A DNA stretch of 5,258 nucleotides from Planctomycetota bacterium (GCA_021784975.1 JAJYGU010000359.1:1-5258); one strand, 5' to 3'; shown: positions 1 through 5,017, counted from the stretch's first letter. The notes: generated from the sequence alone by a model not told the origin. Made by a program: numbers and translations.

Positions 1-521
1 TCCCCGTGGTCTTCGGCGATCGTGCAGGCCTCGCGGAAAGTCTCGGCGATCCGCTTCTGGGCGCCGGCGGGGTCGTCGAGCCATTCCTTCACCCCGCAGG
101 CCGAGTCGATCCGCACCACGCCGTTGGGGCGGATGCCCAGCTCCCGCAATATCATGGCGATGCGGCAACCCTTCTTGACCTGGGCCAGGAACTGGCGGCG
201 CTGGGCGGCGTCGCCCAGGGCCGAGCCGCCGCCGGTGGGCGCCCACACCGGGGCCACCACCGTGCCGATCTCCAGCCCGCGCGAGCGGGCCTTGTCGGCC
301 AGTTTTCGGAGCTCATCCCCCGAAGCGTCGATGCTGATGTGCGGCTCGAAGAGGAACAGGTCGAAGCCGTCGAAGCGGACGCCTTCGACCTCGGCGTCGG
401 CCGTCAAGTCGAGCATCGTGTCCAAATCGATCGGCGGCTCGCCGTCGCCCCCCTTGCCGACCACGCCCGGCCAGGCGGCATTGTGAAGCTTGGGGTAATT
501 ATTGGTGTGGTTGCCGCTCAC
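1..521 (-). CDS. Sugar phosphate isomerase/epimerase (xylose isomerase-like TIM barrel), 3' end outside window
   Basis: The first 173 codons are visible and the reading runs off the left edge. The N-terminus contains NYPKLHNAAWPGVVGKG, then EPPIDLDTMLDLTADAEV and VEGVRFDGFDLFLFEPHI near residues 27-62. This pattern is typical of planctomycete AP-endonuclease-2-like TIM-barrel proteins annotated as sugar phosphate isomerase/epimerase. Later segments (GLEIGTVVAPVWAPTGGGSA, and GVVRIDSACG near residue 140) fit successive barrel strands. Such proteins are cytoplasmic and usually bind a divalent metal; the substrate cannot be told from the sequence, and most metal ligands would lie in the missing C-terminal half. 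The start is GTG at 521, chosen because AAGGAGA lies 7 nt upstream and homologues begin just before PKLHNA. The GTG shares its first base with the last base of the hepT stop codon (TAGTG), which suggests translational coupling. Family assignment is recognition from memory; function beyond the fold is inference. Confidence 0.85.
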   Translation of the reverse strand, partial: MSGNHTNNYPKLHNAAWPGVVGKGGDGEPPIDLDTMLDLTADAEVEGVRFDGFDLFLFEPHISIDASGDELRKLADKARSRGLEIGTVVAPVWAPTGGGSALGDAAQRRQFLAQVKKGCRIAMILRELGIRPNGVVRIDSACGVKEWLDDPAGAQKRIAETFREACTIAEDHG

Positions 522-880
522 TATTGGTTCTCCTTCCGCGGAATGTCGTCGGGCAGCAGTTTTTCCAACTCGACGATGAGCGGCGGCATACTCTTCGTGG
601 CCGCGCGCCAAACGATCTCGTAGTCGATTTCCAGATAGTCATGCACCACTTTATGACGCATGGCGATGATCTTGCTCCACGGAATCTCAGGGTGTGTTTG
701 CTGGAATCCAGGGGACACGCGACGTGCCGATTCACCGACGGTCTGAATGAGATGGACTACCGCGAGCCGCAAGTTTTCATCGTCGTCGAAGCGTGATCGC
801 GAAATGCCAGACGTCTTGACTACGATTGCCCGGGCTGTCTCCAGCATGTGGCCGACGTACACCAGATCATCCTTCTGCAT
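521..880 (-). CDS. hepT: HepT-like ribonuclease toxin (HEPN domain, DUF86)
   Basis: This 119-residue protein matches the usual length of HepT/DUF86 toxins. The catalytic HEPN motif RX4HXY is intact as RHKVVHDY, with R75, H80 and Y82 counted from the ATG at 880. The preceding helical segment (LAVVHLIQTVGESARRVS) and IPWSKIIAMR are typical of the family. HEPN proteins of this group are metal-independent endoribonucleases held inactive by the partner MNT nucleotidyltransferase, which AMPylates the tyrosine next to the active histidine. The ATG at 880 is preferred, with AGGTG a few bases upstream; a TTG at 901 would add seven residues (reading RVPRCN after the initiator) and lengthen the overlap. 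The start overlaps the end of mntA by 14 nt, the classic coupled arrangement. The stop codon shares one base with the GTG of the downstream isomerase. The family call is very likely; toxicity is inferred from family. Confidence 0.92.
   Translation of the reverse strand: MQKDDLVYVGHMLETARAIVVKTSGISRSRFDDDENLRLAVVHLIQTVGESARRVSPGFQQTHPEIPWSKIIAMRHKVVHDYLEIDYEIVWRAATKSMPPLIVELEKLLPDDIPRKENQ
529..535 (-). promoter_or_regulatory. Ribosome binding site deciding the GTG start of the isomerase
   Basis: The minus strand reads AAGGAGA followed by 7 nt and then GTG at 521. The site lies inside the last codons of hepT. It supports the GTG start, since no ATG exists in this frame near the conserved PKLHNA segment. 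Confidence 0.6.
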
Positions 881-1169
881 ATTGCACCTGGGCACTCTCA
901 AGAATTCGATCCCGCAACCGCCAATACAGGTATTTTTCTTGAACGATGTCTACTTTATGCCCTCCGAACAAGCCGCTCAGCTCCTCTTCCATGTCGAAGA
1001 TCTCGAAGCCGACACCTTCTCCCGGCTCAAACGTCACCAGCACGTCCACATCGCTATCCGGGCGGAAGTCGTCGCGCAGTACGGAACCGAAGAGCGATAG
1101 CTTGCGGATGCGGTACCGTCGACAGAAGTCGGCGATCGCCTCTCGTGGTGCAGATATCGATGGCTTCAT
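867..1169 (-). CDS. mntA: MntA-like minimal nucleotidyltransferase antitoxin
   Basis: This 100-residue protein has the hallmark MNT motif GSX10DXD: G28-S29 in LFGSVLRDDF, then D40 and D42 in SDVDVLV. A third acidic residue, D74, lies in HKVDIV and would complete the metal site. This is the minimal nucleotidyltransferase fold (NTP_transf_2) of MNT/HEPN modules, where it transfers AMP from ATP to a tyrosine of the HepT toxin and so neutralises it. The N-terminus (IADFCRRYRIRKLSLFGS) and the C-terminal helix (LYWRLRDRILESA) match the family, and no key residue is missing. It overlaps hepT by 14 nt and must be co-expressed with it. The ATG at 1169 follows a TAG stop of an upstream open frame by 2 nt, with a modest AAGGG about 10 nt upstream. 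This suggests that translation may be coupled to whatever lies at 1304-1172. Confidence 0.92.
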   Translation of the reverse strand: MKPSISAPREAIADFCRRYRIRKLSLFGSVLRDDFRPDSDVDVLVTFEPGEGVGFEIFDMEEELSGLFGGHKVDIVQEKYLYWRLRDRILESAQVQYAEG

Positions 1170-1171
1170 AA

Positions 1172-1304
1172 CTAGCAGCCCTTGTCGTTGTACTTGGGAC
1201 GATGCGGTTCATCGAGCAACTTGCACTCCAGGGCGGCAAGCCAGTGCCAGAACGCGCGCGACGAACGCTGCTGCCCTTTCCATTAGCTCGGACCTCATCA
1301 GCAT
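1172..1304 (-). pseudogene. Small upstream ORF of the mntA-hepT module, apparently frameshifted
   Basis: Two overlapping minus-strand frames together look like one small gene. The first starts at ATG 1304 with a good AGGAG upstream, reads MLMRSELMERAA and runs to a TGA at 1209. The second is open from 1282, has no ATG or GTG start, and contains FWHWLAALECKLLDEPHRP then KYNDKGC, ending at TAG 1172, only 2 nt before the mntA ATG. The second frame is strongly GC at third codon positions, as in the neighbouring real genes. Joining the two needs a +1 shift between about 1282 and 1240, giving a product of about 43 residues. I do not recognise the family. It could be a decayed leader or antitoxin-like peptide, a sequencing error in a real small gene, or chance coding-like sequence. 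The remainder of the gap between mntA and the Uma2 gene (1305-1375) shows nothing clear. Confidence 0.3.
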
Positions 1305-1375
1305 TCCATCATCTCCTCGGAACGTCTAACGCCCCTGGCACACAAGCACCGCCCGATATCTCCGCGACGGCACAC

Positions 1376-2137
1376 TCACTTTCGTTCTTGCTGCTGGGTC
1401 TTCTCCGCCCATTCGACGAATTCGCGGACCACCGCGTTCTCACCGATCTTGTCGCGCCGCTTCACAAACCGCATGAGGTCGGCGGGCTTGAGGAAAGGGA
1501 AGGCGCTGCTATGCTGGGCCGCTTCGTACTTGCCTTTCGATTTCAGCCGATAGAACCGCAGGCGACCGCGAGCAAGCCGCCAGACCTCGATCACGCCGAT
1601 CTGCGCCAAGACCGGCATCCGCGGCACGGATGTGCTGGTCACATCCACTTCGATCACCAGATCGGGCGGCGGATCCTTCTCCGGCTCGTAGGTGTCTTTG
1701 CAGCGCACGAGGGGCTCGTGAGCGAAATAGTAGGCCTCGTCGGGCTGAATTCCGCGTCCTGCCTTGGTTGCACGCAATGTCATCGACCCGACGCTCTGAA
1801 TGGGGAAATCCGTGGCAAACGCATACGCCTCGATCATGCGAGCAATCAATTTGGCCACCCAGTCGTGGTCCTTCCGGGGGCTCATCATTTCCAGGGTCCC
1901 TTCCTCATAAGTGTGCCGCAAGTAGAGGTCCGCCGTCGCATCCAGCAGTTTTAGGTAGTCTTCCCAGGTCACTCCGTAGAGAAGGCGGCGCATTTCCAGC
2001 GTGCCGTCATCGTACGTGTGGCGCAAGTGGTACTCGCCCAGCGCCTCAAGAATGCCCTCATAGGTCTCACAGGGCACGCCGTAGAGGACTACGTACTCCG
2101 ATTCAGGAGAGCGATTCTTCGGTCTGGCAGCCACCAT
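1376..2137 (-). CDS. Uma2 family (DUF820) PD-(D/E)XK nuclease-fold protein with duplicated N-terminal segment
   Basis: From the ATG at 2137 this is 253 residues; a GTG at 2227 would add 30 residues of unconserved-looking sequence and overlap the cupin gene by 20 nt. Uma2 features are clear: YGVTWEDYLKLLDA, then RHTYEEGTLEMMSPRKDHDW, a strand GSMTLRAT, then GIQPDEAYYF (D133 from ATG). These are followed by PPPDLVIEVDVTSTS with E163 and D165 as candidate metal ligands, and IGVIEVWRLARGRLRFYRL. This matches the IEVD subtype common in planctomycetes and cyanobacteria, where the canonical lysine is not obvious. The fold is that of restriction-type endonucleases, but the cellular role of most members is unknown. 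The oddity is that the LYGV...RHTY..GTLEM block occurs twice in tandem, and the first copy is extra relative to the usual architecture. It follows the cupin gene and may be co-transcribed with it. Length is slightly above the usual 190-230 because of the duplication. Confidence 0.85.
   Translation of the reverse strand: MVAARPKNRSPESEYVVLYGVPCETYEGILEALGEYHLRHTYDDGTLEMRRLLYGVTWEDYLKLLDATADLYLRHTYEEGTLEMMSPRKDHDWVAKLIARMIEAYAFATDFPIQSVGSMTLRATKAGRGIQPDEAYYFAHEPLVRCKDTYEPEKDPPPDLVIEVDVTSTSVPRMPVLAQIGVIEVWRLARGRLRFYRLKSKGKYEAAQHSSAFPFLKPADLMRFVKRRDKIGENAVVREFVEWAEKTQQQERK
1886..2092 (-). repeat. Tandem protein-level repeat within the Uma2 gene (two 34-residue units, 105-nt period)
   Basis: Unit 1 (2092-1991) and unit 2 (1987-1886) are in frame with a period of exactly 35 codons. 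Over the LYGV to GTLEM span, 18 of 32 residues are identical by my count; both end in LRHTY, two acidic residues, then GTLEM. Only the second unit continues into the conserved MSP..DHDW segment, so the first is probably the added copy. Codons have diverged, so the duplication is not recent. Confidence 0.8.
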
Positions 2138-2207
2138 GGTGTTGATCCCAGCCGCGATCGGCAGTCGTGGCTCTGTGGAGGCGCGATCGCCGGTTACGGC
2201 TTCGTTG

Positions 2208-3458
2208 TTACTTCTTCCTATGGTCACCGATTTCCGGGATGTTCTTGTGCGTGGCCGGGCCGAAGTAACGCAGGCTCACCAGCGGCTCGCCGCCGGTGTT
2301 GACGATCTCGATGCCGTTGGCGGCGGCTTCCGCGGTAATAAACACCTCGTCCCACGGCTCTTCGCCGTAGTGGATCATGACCGGCGTCTGGATCTCCAGC
2401 TTGCCCATCCGACCGCCACCCTGCACGGTGATCCAGCCGCTCGCCCCCGCGTCTTTCAAGACGCACTTGGCGCCGGGCATGATCGTAAGTTCCTTGGCCG
2501 ATACGAGCTGCTCGCCGTTGAAGCAGCCGTAATCGATCCAGCGATCGGTGTAGCCCGGCCCGGAGTGCTCGGGATCGACGATCGGCTCGACGTAGGTGTG
2601 GTCCTTAAAATGCGGATCGACGTTTTTCTCCCAATCGAGCTGTTCGACGATGAAGTCGAGGTCCCGGTGCTTGTCCTTGGGCACGTCTTTTACCAGCAGG
2701 TCCCACGGCACGGCACGGCCCTCGACCAAGGACTGGTACATGCCAAACACGTCGGAGCCCCACTGCGGCTCATAGGTGCACATCGAGCCGGGGGCGTGCA
2801 GCACGCCGGCGGGTACCATCCAGCCCGTGCCCGGCTTCAGACGATAGGCCTTGGAGAGGTCGAGGATGCCGTTGTCGCCCTTGTTCCAGTTCTCCAGGCA
2901 GCGGCGGACGTCTTCCTTGGTGGTGCCGGGCTCCAGGCCCATGAAGGTGTAGTCGAAGTGGTTTTCGGCGGCATTCAATTGCGGCGGGAAGTAGTAGCAC
3001 TCTGGCTTGCCCTGCTGACCCGTTAGAGCGGCGTGCTGGGCCTGCTGGTGCATGTGGTGGGGGATGGGGCCCATGTTGTCGAAGAACTTCGAGTAGACCG
3101 GCCAGCGCTGGTACTTCTCCCAAATCGCCTTGCCGATGATCCGCGGACCGGCCTCGGCGACGGCGTCTTTCAATAAGAACCGCTCGCCCTCGAAGAGGCA
3201 GTAGCTCAAGCCTTCGTCGTCGGCCCGGTTGTCGTTGGCCGCCTCGGTGGTGCTGGCGAACCAGCGCTCGTCGATGCCGCCGCGGTGTGTGCCCAAGGCG
3301 TACCAGTCGGTCGGGGCCAGCTTGATCCGTTTGCCCGGCTGCAAGAAGCTCCGCGGCACCCAATTGGGCGTCAGCCGCAGCAGCCCCCCGCCGGCGCTGA
3401 GCGCACGCTCCAGGATTGCCCCGATGCTGTCTCCCTTCACGATTTTTGAGGCACACAT
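2208..3458 (-). CDS. Cupin-fold protein resembling class I mannose-6-phosphate isomerase
   Basis: This 416-residue cytoplasmic protein lacks a signal peptide or membrane segment. A cupin metal site is visible: GPIPHHMHQ (H134, H135, H137), ECYYFPP (E153), and the second cupin motif WMVPAGVLHAPGS with H221. The spacing and the VPAGVLHAPG motif recall ManA-type phosphomannose isomerases, which use zinc to interconvert mannose-6-phosphate and fructose-6-phosphate, but overall similarity to characterised ManA is not obvious. An N-terminal domain (residues 1-120) precedes the metal site, and a second beta-rich region (about 315-405, with ELTIMPGAKCVL, EIQTPVMIHYG and LVSLRYFGP) looks like a second cupin-like domain. 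The ATG at 3458 is supported by GGGAG 11 nt upstream. A sugar isomerase family protein lies four genes downstream, so a shared carbohydrate role is plausible. The enzyme's substrate is inference; the cupin call is firm. Confidence 0.75.
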   Translation of the reverse strand: MCASKIVKGDSIGAILERALSAGGGLLRLTPNWVPRSFLQPGKRIKLAPTDWYALGTHRGGIDERWFASTTEAANDNRADDEGLSYCLFEGERFLLKDAVAEAGPRIIGKAIWEKYQRWPVYSKFFDNMGPIPHHMHQQAQHAALTGQQGKPECYYFPPQLNAAENHFDYTFMGLEPGTTKEDVRRCLENWNKGDNGILDLSKAYRLKPGTGWMVPAGVLHAPGSMCTYEPQWGSDVFGMYQSLVEGRAVPWDLLVKDVPKDKHRDLDFIVEQLDWEKNVDPHFKDHTYVEPIVDPEHSGPGYTDRWIDYGCFNGEQLVSAKELTIMPGAKCVLKDAGASGWITVQGGGRMGKLEIQTPVMIHYGEEPWDEVFITAEAAANGIEIVNTGGEPLVSLRYFGPATHKNIPEIGDHRKK

Positions 3459-3542
3459 GTTCTTGATTTCTCCCGCTTGGCTAAGAGGTTTTTCTTGGAT
3501 TCGTCCGCGGAAACGTAGCGACCGATCTACCCACGGCGAACG

Positions 3543-3606
3543 GCCACGAACGCCGGGATACGCACAGTTTTATCGACGGTCTCCGGCGTTGACAAGTAGC
3601 CGTGGC
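3543..3606. repeat. Dispersed repeat copy A, with internal inverted repeats
   Basis: Positions 3543-3600 align without gaps to 4351-4408 (offset 808), with 47 of 58 bases identical by hand count. The shared cores are CACAGTTTT and CAAGTAGC. Copy A also contains complementary arms: AACGCCGG (3549-3556) pairs with CCGGCGTT (3583-3590). Outside these, GCCACG (3543-3548) pairs with CGTGGC (3601-3606) across a 10-base bulge. It lies between the parE stop and the cupin start, in the cupin leader. It does not match an element I recognise. Confidence 0.6.
3567..3595 (-). promoter_or_regulatory. Candidate sigma70-type promoter upstream of the cupin gene
   Basis: On the minus strand TTGTCA (3595-3590, one mismatch to TTGACA) is followed after exactly 17 bp by TAAAAC (3572-3567, four of six matches to TATAAT). 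This would give a leader of roughly 100 nt before the ATG at 3458. It lies inside repeat copy A. Copy B keeps the -35-like box with the same spacing. Planctomycete promoter rules are poorly known, so this is tentative. Confidence 0.35.
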
Positions 3607-3633
3607 AACCGGGTGGCTGGGAAATGGAATTTG

Positions 3634-3930
3634 TCAAGTACGCGATTGCCAGATTGACGGGTCGCGAGCACTGTGCAGCACTGCGAGAACTTCGACACGA
3701 TCGCTATAGGGAACAAAATAGACCACGTACCTGAACTGCTTGAGCCGCGCGGCCCGAACGTCGCGCCAGACGATCCCGTGCAATTGCGGCATTGCCTCAA
3801 TCCGCTCGAACACCTCTTGAAGCCGCACCAAGAACCGTCTTTCTGTTCCAGCCAGCACCCCTTCCAACTCTGCGAAGACTTGTTGAACGTCCGCCTCGGC
3901 TTCAGGGCGGACGATAACAGGTAGGCTCAC
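3634..3930 (-). CDS. RelE/ParE family toxin
   Basis: This 98-residue protein shows the full RelE/ParE layout. It has an N-terminal strand (LPVIVRPEAEADV), a long helical hairpin (residues 12-46), then RAARLKQFRYVVYFVPYSDRV and a final strand VEVLAVLHSARDPSIW (79-94), the characteristic ParE-like C-terminus. Related toxins poison DNA gyrase (ParE) or cleave mRNA on the ribosome (RelE); the sequence alone does not decide which. The start is GTG at 3930, forming a 4-nt overlap (GTGA) with the stop of the antitoxin gene, which makes coupled translation nearly certain. No truncation is apparent. The partner upstream is a PF09720-type addiction module protein, a common pairing for this ParE subgroup. 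Confidence 0.9.
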   Translation of the reverse strand: MSLPVIVRPEAEADVQQVFAELEGVLAGTERRFLVRLQEVFERIEAMPQLHGIVWRDVRAARLKQFRYVVYFVPYSDRVEVLAVLHSARDPSIWQSRT

Positions 3931-4151
3931 GATTGGCCCTCAAGTCGAGAGAGAACTTCTCGCCACGGTTTGCCCAGCCCAGGTTGCGCCTCCGCGGCCA
4001 CGCATCGCCGCGCCAGCTCAGCCATGTGCCACGGCGGCACGTCGCCAGGCGCGATGTCTGCGGGCAGGCTGTCCCAAATCTTCTCGATCAATTCCAACCG
4101 CTCCCCCACGGTGAGTCGATCGATTCCCAAGGCTTCAATGTTGACAGACAT
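3927..4151 (-). CDS. Addiction module antitoxin (PF09720, Unstab_antitox-like)
   Basis: From the ATG at 4151 this is 74 residues, the normal size for the family. It reads MSVNIEALGIDRLTVGERL, then LIEKIWDSLP (21-30), a variable middle, LARRCVAAEAQPG (46-58) and PWREVLSRLEG (62-72). The ERL..IEKIWDSL helix and the late tryptophan-containing helix define the family. These proteins are small, labile partners that bind RelE/ParE toxins. The open frame extends upstream to 4217, but the ATG at 4151 is chosen because AAAGGAGG lies 6 nt before it and the extension (AAAADELCRGLARESWKRR) is not family-like. The stop overlaps the toxin GTG by 4 nt. No separate DNA-binding domain is visible, so autoregulation, if any, is not evident from the protein. 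Confidence 0.9.
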   Translation of the reverse strand: MSVNIEALGIDRLTVGERLELIEKIWDSLPADIAPGDVPPWHMAELARRCVAAEAQPGLGKPWREVLSRLEGQS

Positions 4152-4157
4152 GAACAG

Positions 4158-4165
4158 CCTCCTTT
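4158..4165 (-). promoter_or_regulatory. Strong Shine-Dalgarno of the antitoxin gene
   Basis: The minus strand reads AAAGGAGG, 6 nt upstream of the ATG at 4151. It is the best ribosome binding site in the window and fixes the antitoxin start. Confidence 0.75.
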
Positions 4166-4204
4166 TCCAGCTTTCCCTCGCGAGGCCGCGGCACAGTTCG
4201 TCAG

Positions 4205-4235
4205 CAGCGGCGGCCACCGCTGATCGCTACGCGAT
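4205..4235. promoter_or_regulatory. Two adjacent inverted repeats, candidate operator or leader hairpins of the toxin-antitoxin operon
   Basis: CAGCGG-N6-CCGCTG (4205-4222) abuts ATCGC-TAC-GCGAT (4223-4235). They lie 54-84 nt upstream of the antitoxin ATG and just downstream of a TAGAAT box in the direction of transcription, the position expected for a toxin-antitoxin operator. Short palindromes are frequent in GC-rich DNA, so the role is speculative. Confidence 0.25.
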
Positions 4236-4333
4236 AATTCTACCGCGCATCCGGCGTCGATGACAGCCTCCGCCAAGCCGACCTGGATCGCTATGCGCCC
4301 ATGCCTTACCTGCACACGCCTTGCAGCGCTTCG

Positions 4334-4348
4334 AGACTTCGGAAGTCT
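4334..4348. repeat. 15-base perfect palindrome (hairpin)
   Basis: AGACTTC-G-GAAGTCT has two 7-base complementary arms round a single base, and would fold as a 6-bp stem with a CGG loop. It lies 2 bp from repeat copy B and about 105 bp downstream of the stop of the Mrr_N-like gene. No T-run follows on the minus strand, so a rho-independent terminator is not supported. Confidence 0.4.
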
Positions 4349-4350
4349 TA

Positions 4351-4408
4351 GCCATCAACGCCTGGATAAGCACAGTTTTGTCCATGGCCTCCGGAATTGG
4401 CAAGTAGC
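4351..4408. repeat. Dispersed repeat copy B
   Basis: This is the second copy of the element at 3543-3600, in the same orientation and ungapped with about 81% identity. The inverted-repeat arms of copy A are degraded here (AACGCCTG against CCGGAATT). The minus strand keeps TTGCCA (4403-4398) and CAAAAC (4380-4375) separated by 17 bp, as in copy A. It lies between the Mrr_N-like gene and the antitoxin operon. Confidence 0.6.
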
Positions 4409-4452
4409 GCGAGCTTTTCTGGATTCGCGGATCGGCTGGAAGAAATCAGTGT

Positions 4453-4995
4453 CTATTTCCCTTTCACGCCGCTCTTGGCCGCCTGCTCGCCCTTGCTCGT
4501 TATCTTCCACCGGAGAAGGTTCTCTCCCGTCACGAAACCCTCGGCGATCATGTGTTTCCTTGCCCGTCCGACCATCACCTTCCATCGCGGCAGGCCGTGT
4601 GCATTTGTGACCAGGTCGCCAGCCTTGAGGCTGCCGGCCAGCGTCTCTTCAAGTTTTCCTTCGATGTCTTCCCTGGTCGCATCGCCGCCAATCGCCACTA
4701 ACGCCTGCAAGATGGGCCGGTAAAATTCCCACAGCGGCGTTTGGCTGTTCTTTTCCTTCTTGGGTCCCTTGCCGACCGCGCGGACCTCACGCCACCGGCT
4801 ATTGAGCGCTGAGACCTCGTTGCCAAAAGCCGAGATAGCTTGGGCCACGTTGATTAGCGACTGGGCTCCGACGTAGTCGCCGCGGGCGAGTCGCTTTGCC
4901 GCCGTCTGATTCGCCTCTTTCGTGGCAAGTTGCGTTTGCCGCGCAAGTGAGCGGATGGCCTTCATCACTTCTTGGTGTCTCGGCACTTGAGCCAT
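4453..4995 (-). CDS. Stand-alone Mrr_N-like winged-helix protein
   Basis: This 180-residue soluble protein has two parts. Residues 8-72 are predicted helical (EVMKAIRSLARQTQLATKEA, then AAKRLARGDYVGAQSLINVA and FGNEVSALNSRWREV), resembling a paired-helix or coiled segment. A basic linker (GKGPKKEK) follows. Residues 86-174 resemble the N-terminal winged helix of Mrr restriction proteins (PF14338-like): PLWEFYRPILQALVAIGGDA, a helix with IEGKLEETLAG, PRWKVMVGRARKHMIAEGFV and LLRWKITSKGEQAA, the last being the wing. In full-length Mrr this domain recognises DNA and is followed by a catalytic domain; here no nuclease domain follows, so a DNA-binding or regulatory role is inferred. The ATG at 4995 has GAGAGG about 7 nt upstream. 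It lies 22 bp downstream of the right-edge gene fragment, so the two are probably one operon. Confidence 0.7.
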   Translation of the reverse strand: MAQVPRHQEVMKAIRSLARQTQLATKEANQTAAKRLARGDYVGAQSLINVAQAISAFGNEVSALNSRWREVRAVGKGPKKEKNSQTPLWEFYRPILQALVAIGGDATREDIEGKLEETLAGSLKAGDLVTNAHGLPRWKVMVGRARKHMIAEGFVTGENLLRWKITSKGEQAAKSGVKGK

Positions 4996-5017
4996 AATGG
5001 CCTCTCAGTCATGGGGT

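Larger units (their letters stand above)
4152..4452. other. Non-coding stretch between the Mrr_N-like gene and the antitoxin
   Basis: These 301 bp hold no convincing gene. They contain the antitoxin RBS and an inverted repeat CAGCGG/CCGCTG (4205-4210, 4217-4222) directly followed by ATCGC-TAC-GCGAT (4223-4235). A TAGAAT box resembling a -10 lies on the minus strand (4242-4237) without a good -35. Next come a 15-base perfect palindrome AGACTTCGGAAGTCT (4334-4348) and repeat copy B (4351-4408). A minus-strand open frame through copy B includes RYLPIPEAMDKTVLIQALMA, but it decays into low-quality sequence and ends at 4217, so I do not call it a gene. Confidence 0.5.

Noticed and set aside
6..623. 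Long plus-strand open frame opposite the isomerase and hepT genes.
   Set aside because: It is the antisense shadow of two recognisable genes; its protein has no family features and is typical of high-GC mirror frames.
2138..2227. GTG at 2227 as start of the Uma2 gene, giving 283 residues.
   Set aside because: The added 30 residues look non-conserved and overlap the cupin gene by 20 nt. The ATG at 2137 begins just ahead of the first conserved block. The alternative cannot be excluded.
2136..3026. 296-residue plus-strand open frame opposite the cupin gene.
   Set aside because: The minus strand here encodes clear cupin motifs; the plus frame is an antisense shadow.
3927..3930. GTGA overlap of antitoxin stop and toxin start as a special feature.
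   Set aside because: Four-base stop/start overlaps are ordinary in toxin-antitoxin operons; noted in the gene entries only.
4334..4348. Palindrome AGACTTCGGAAGTCT as a rho-independent terminator of the Mrr_N-like gene.
   Set aside because: The stem is only 6-7 bp, it lies more than 100 bp past the stop codon, and no T-run follows on the minus strand.
3496..4431. TGGATTCG...GCGGA occurs near both repeat copies (3496-3511 and 4420-4431).
   Set aside because: The match is short, contains a 3-base gap, and lies on opposite sides of the two repeat copies, so chance similarity is more likely than an extension of the repeat.
4217..4450. Minus-strand open frame through repeat copy B reading RYLPIPEAMDKTVLIQALMA, with copy A giving the similar YLSTPETVDKTVRIPAF, faintly like a WD40 blade.
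   Set aside because: Both frames end soon in unrelated, arginine- or glycine-rich sequence. Base differences are not synonymous, there is no good RBS, and no repeat series typical of WD40 is present.
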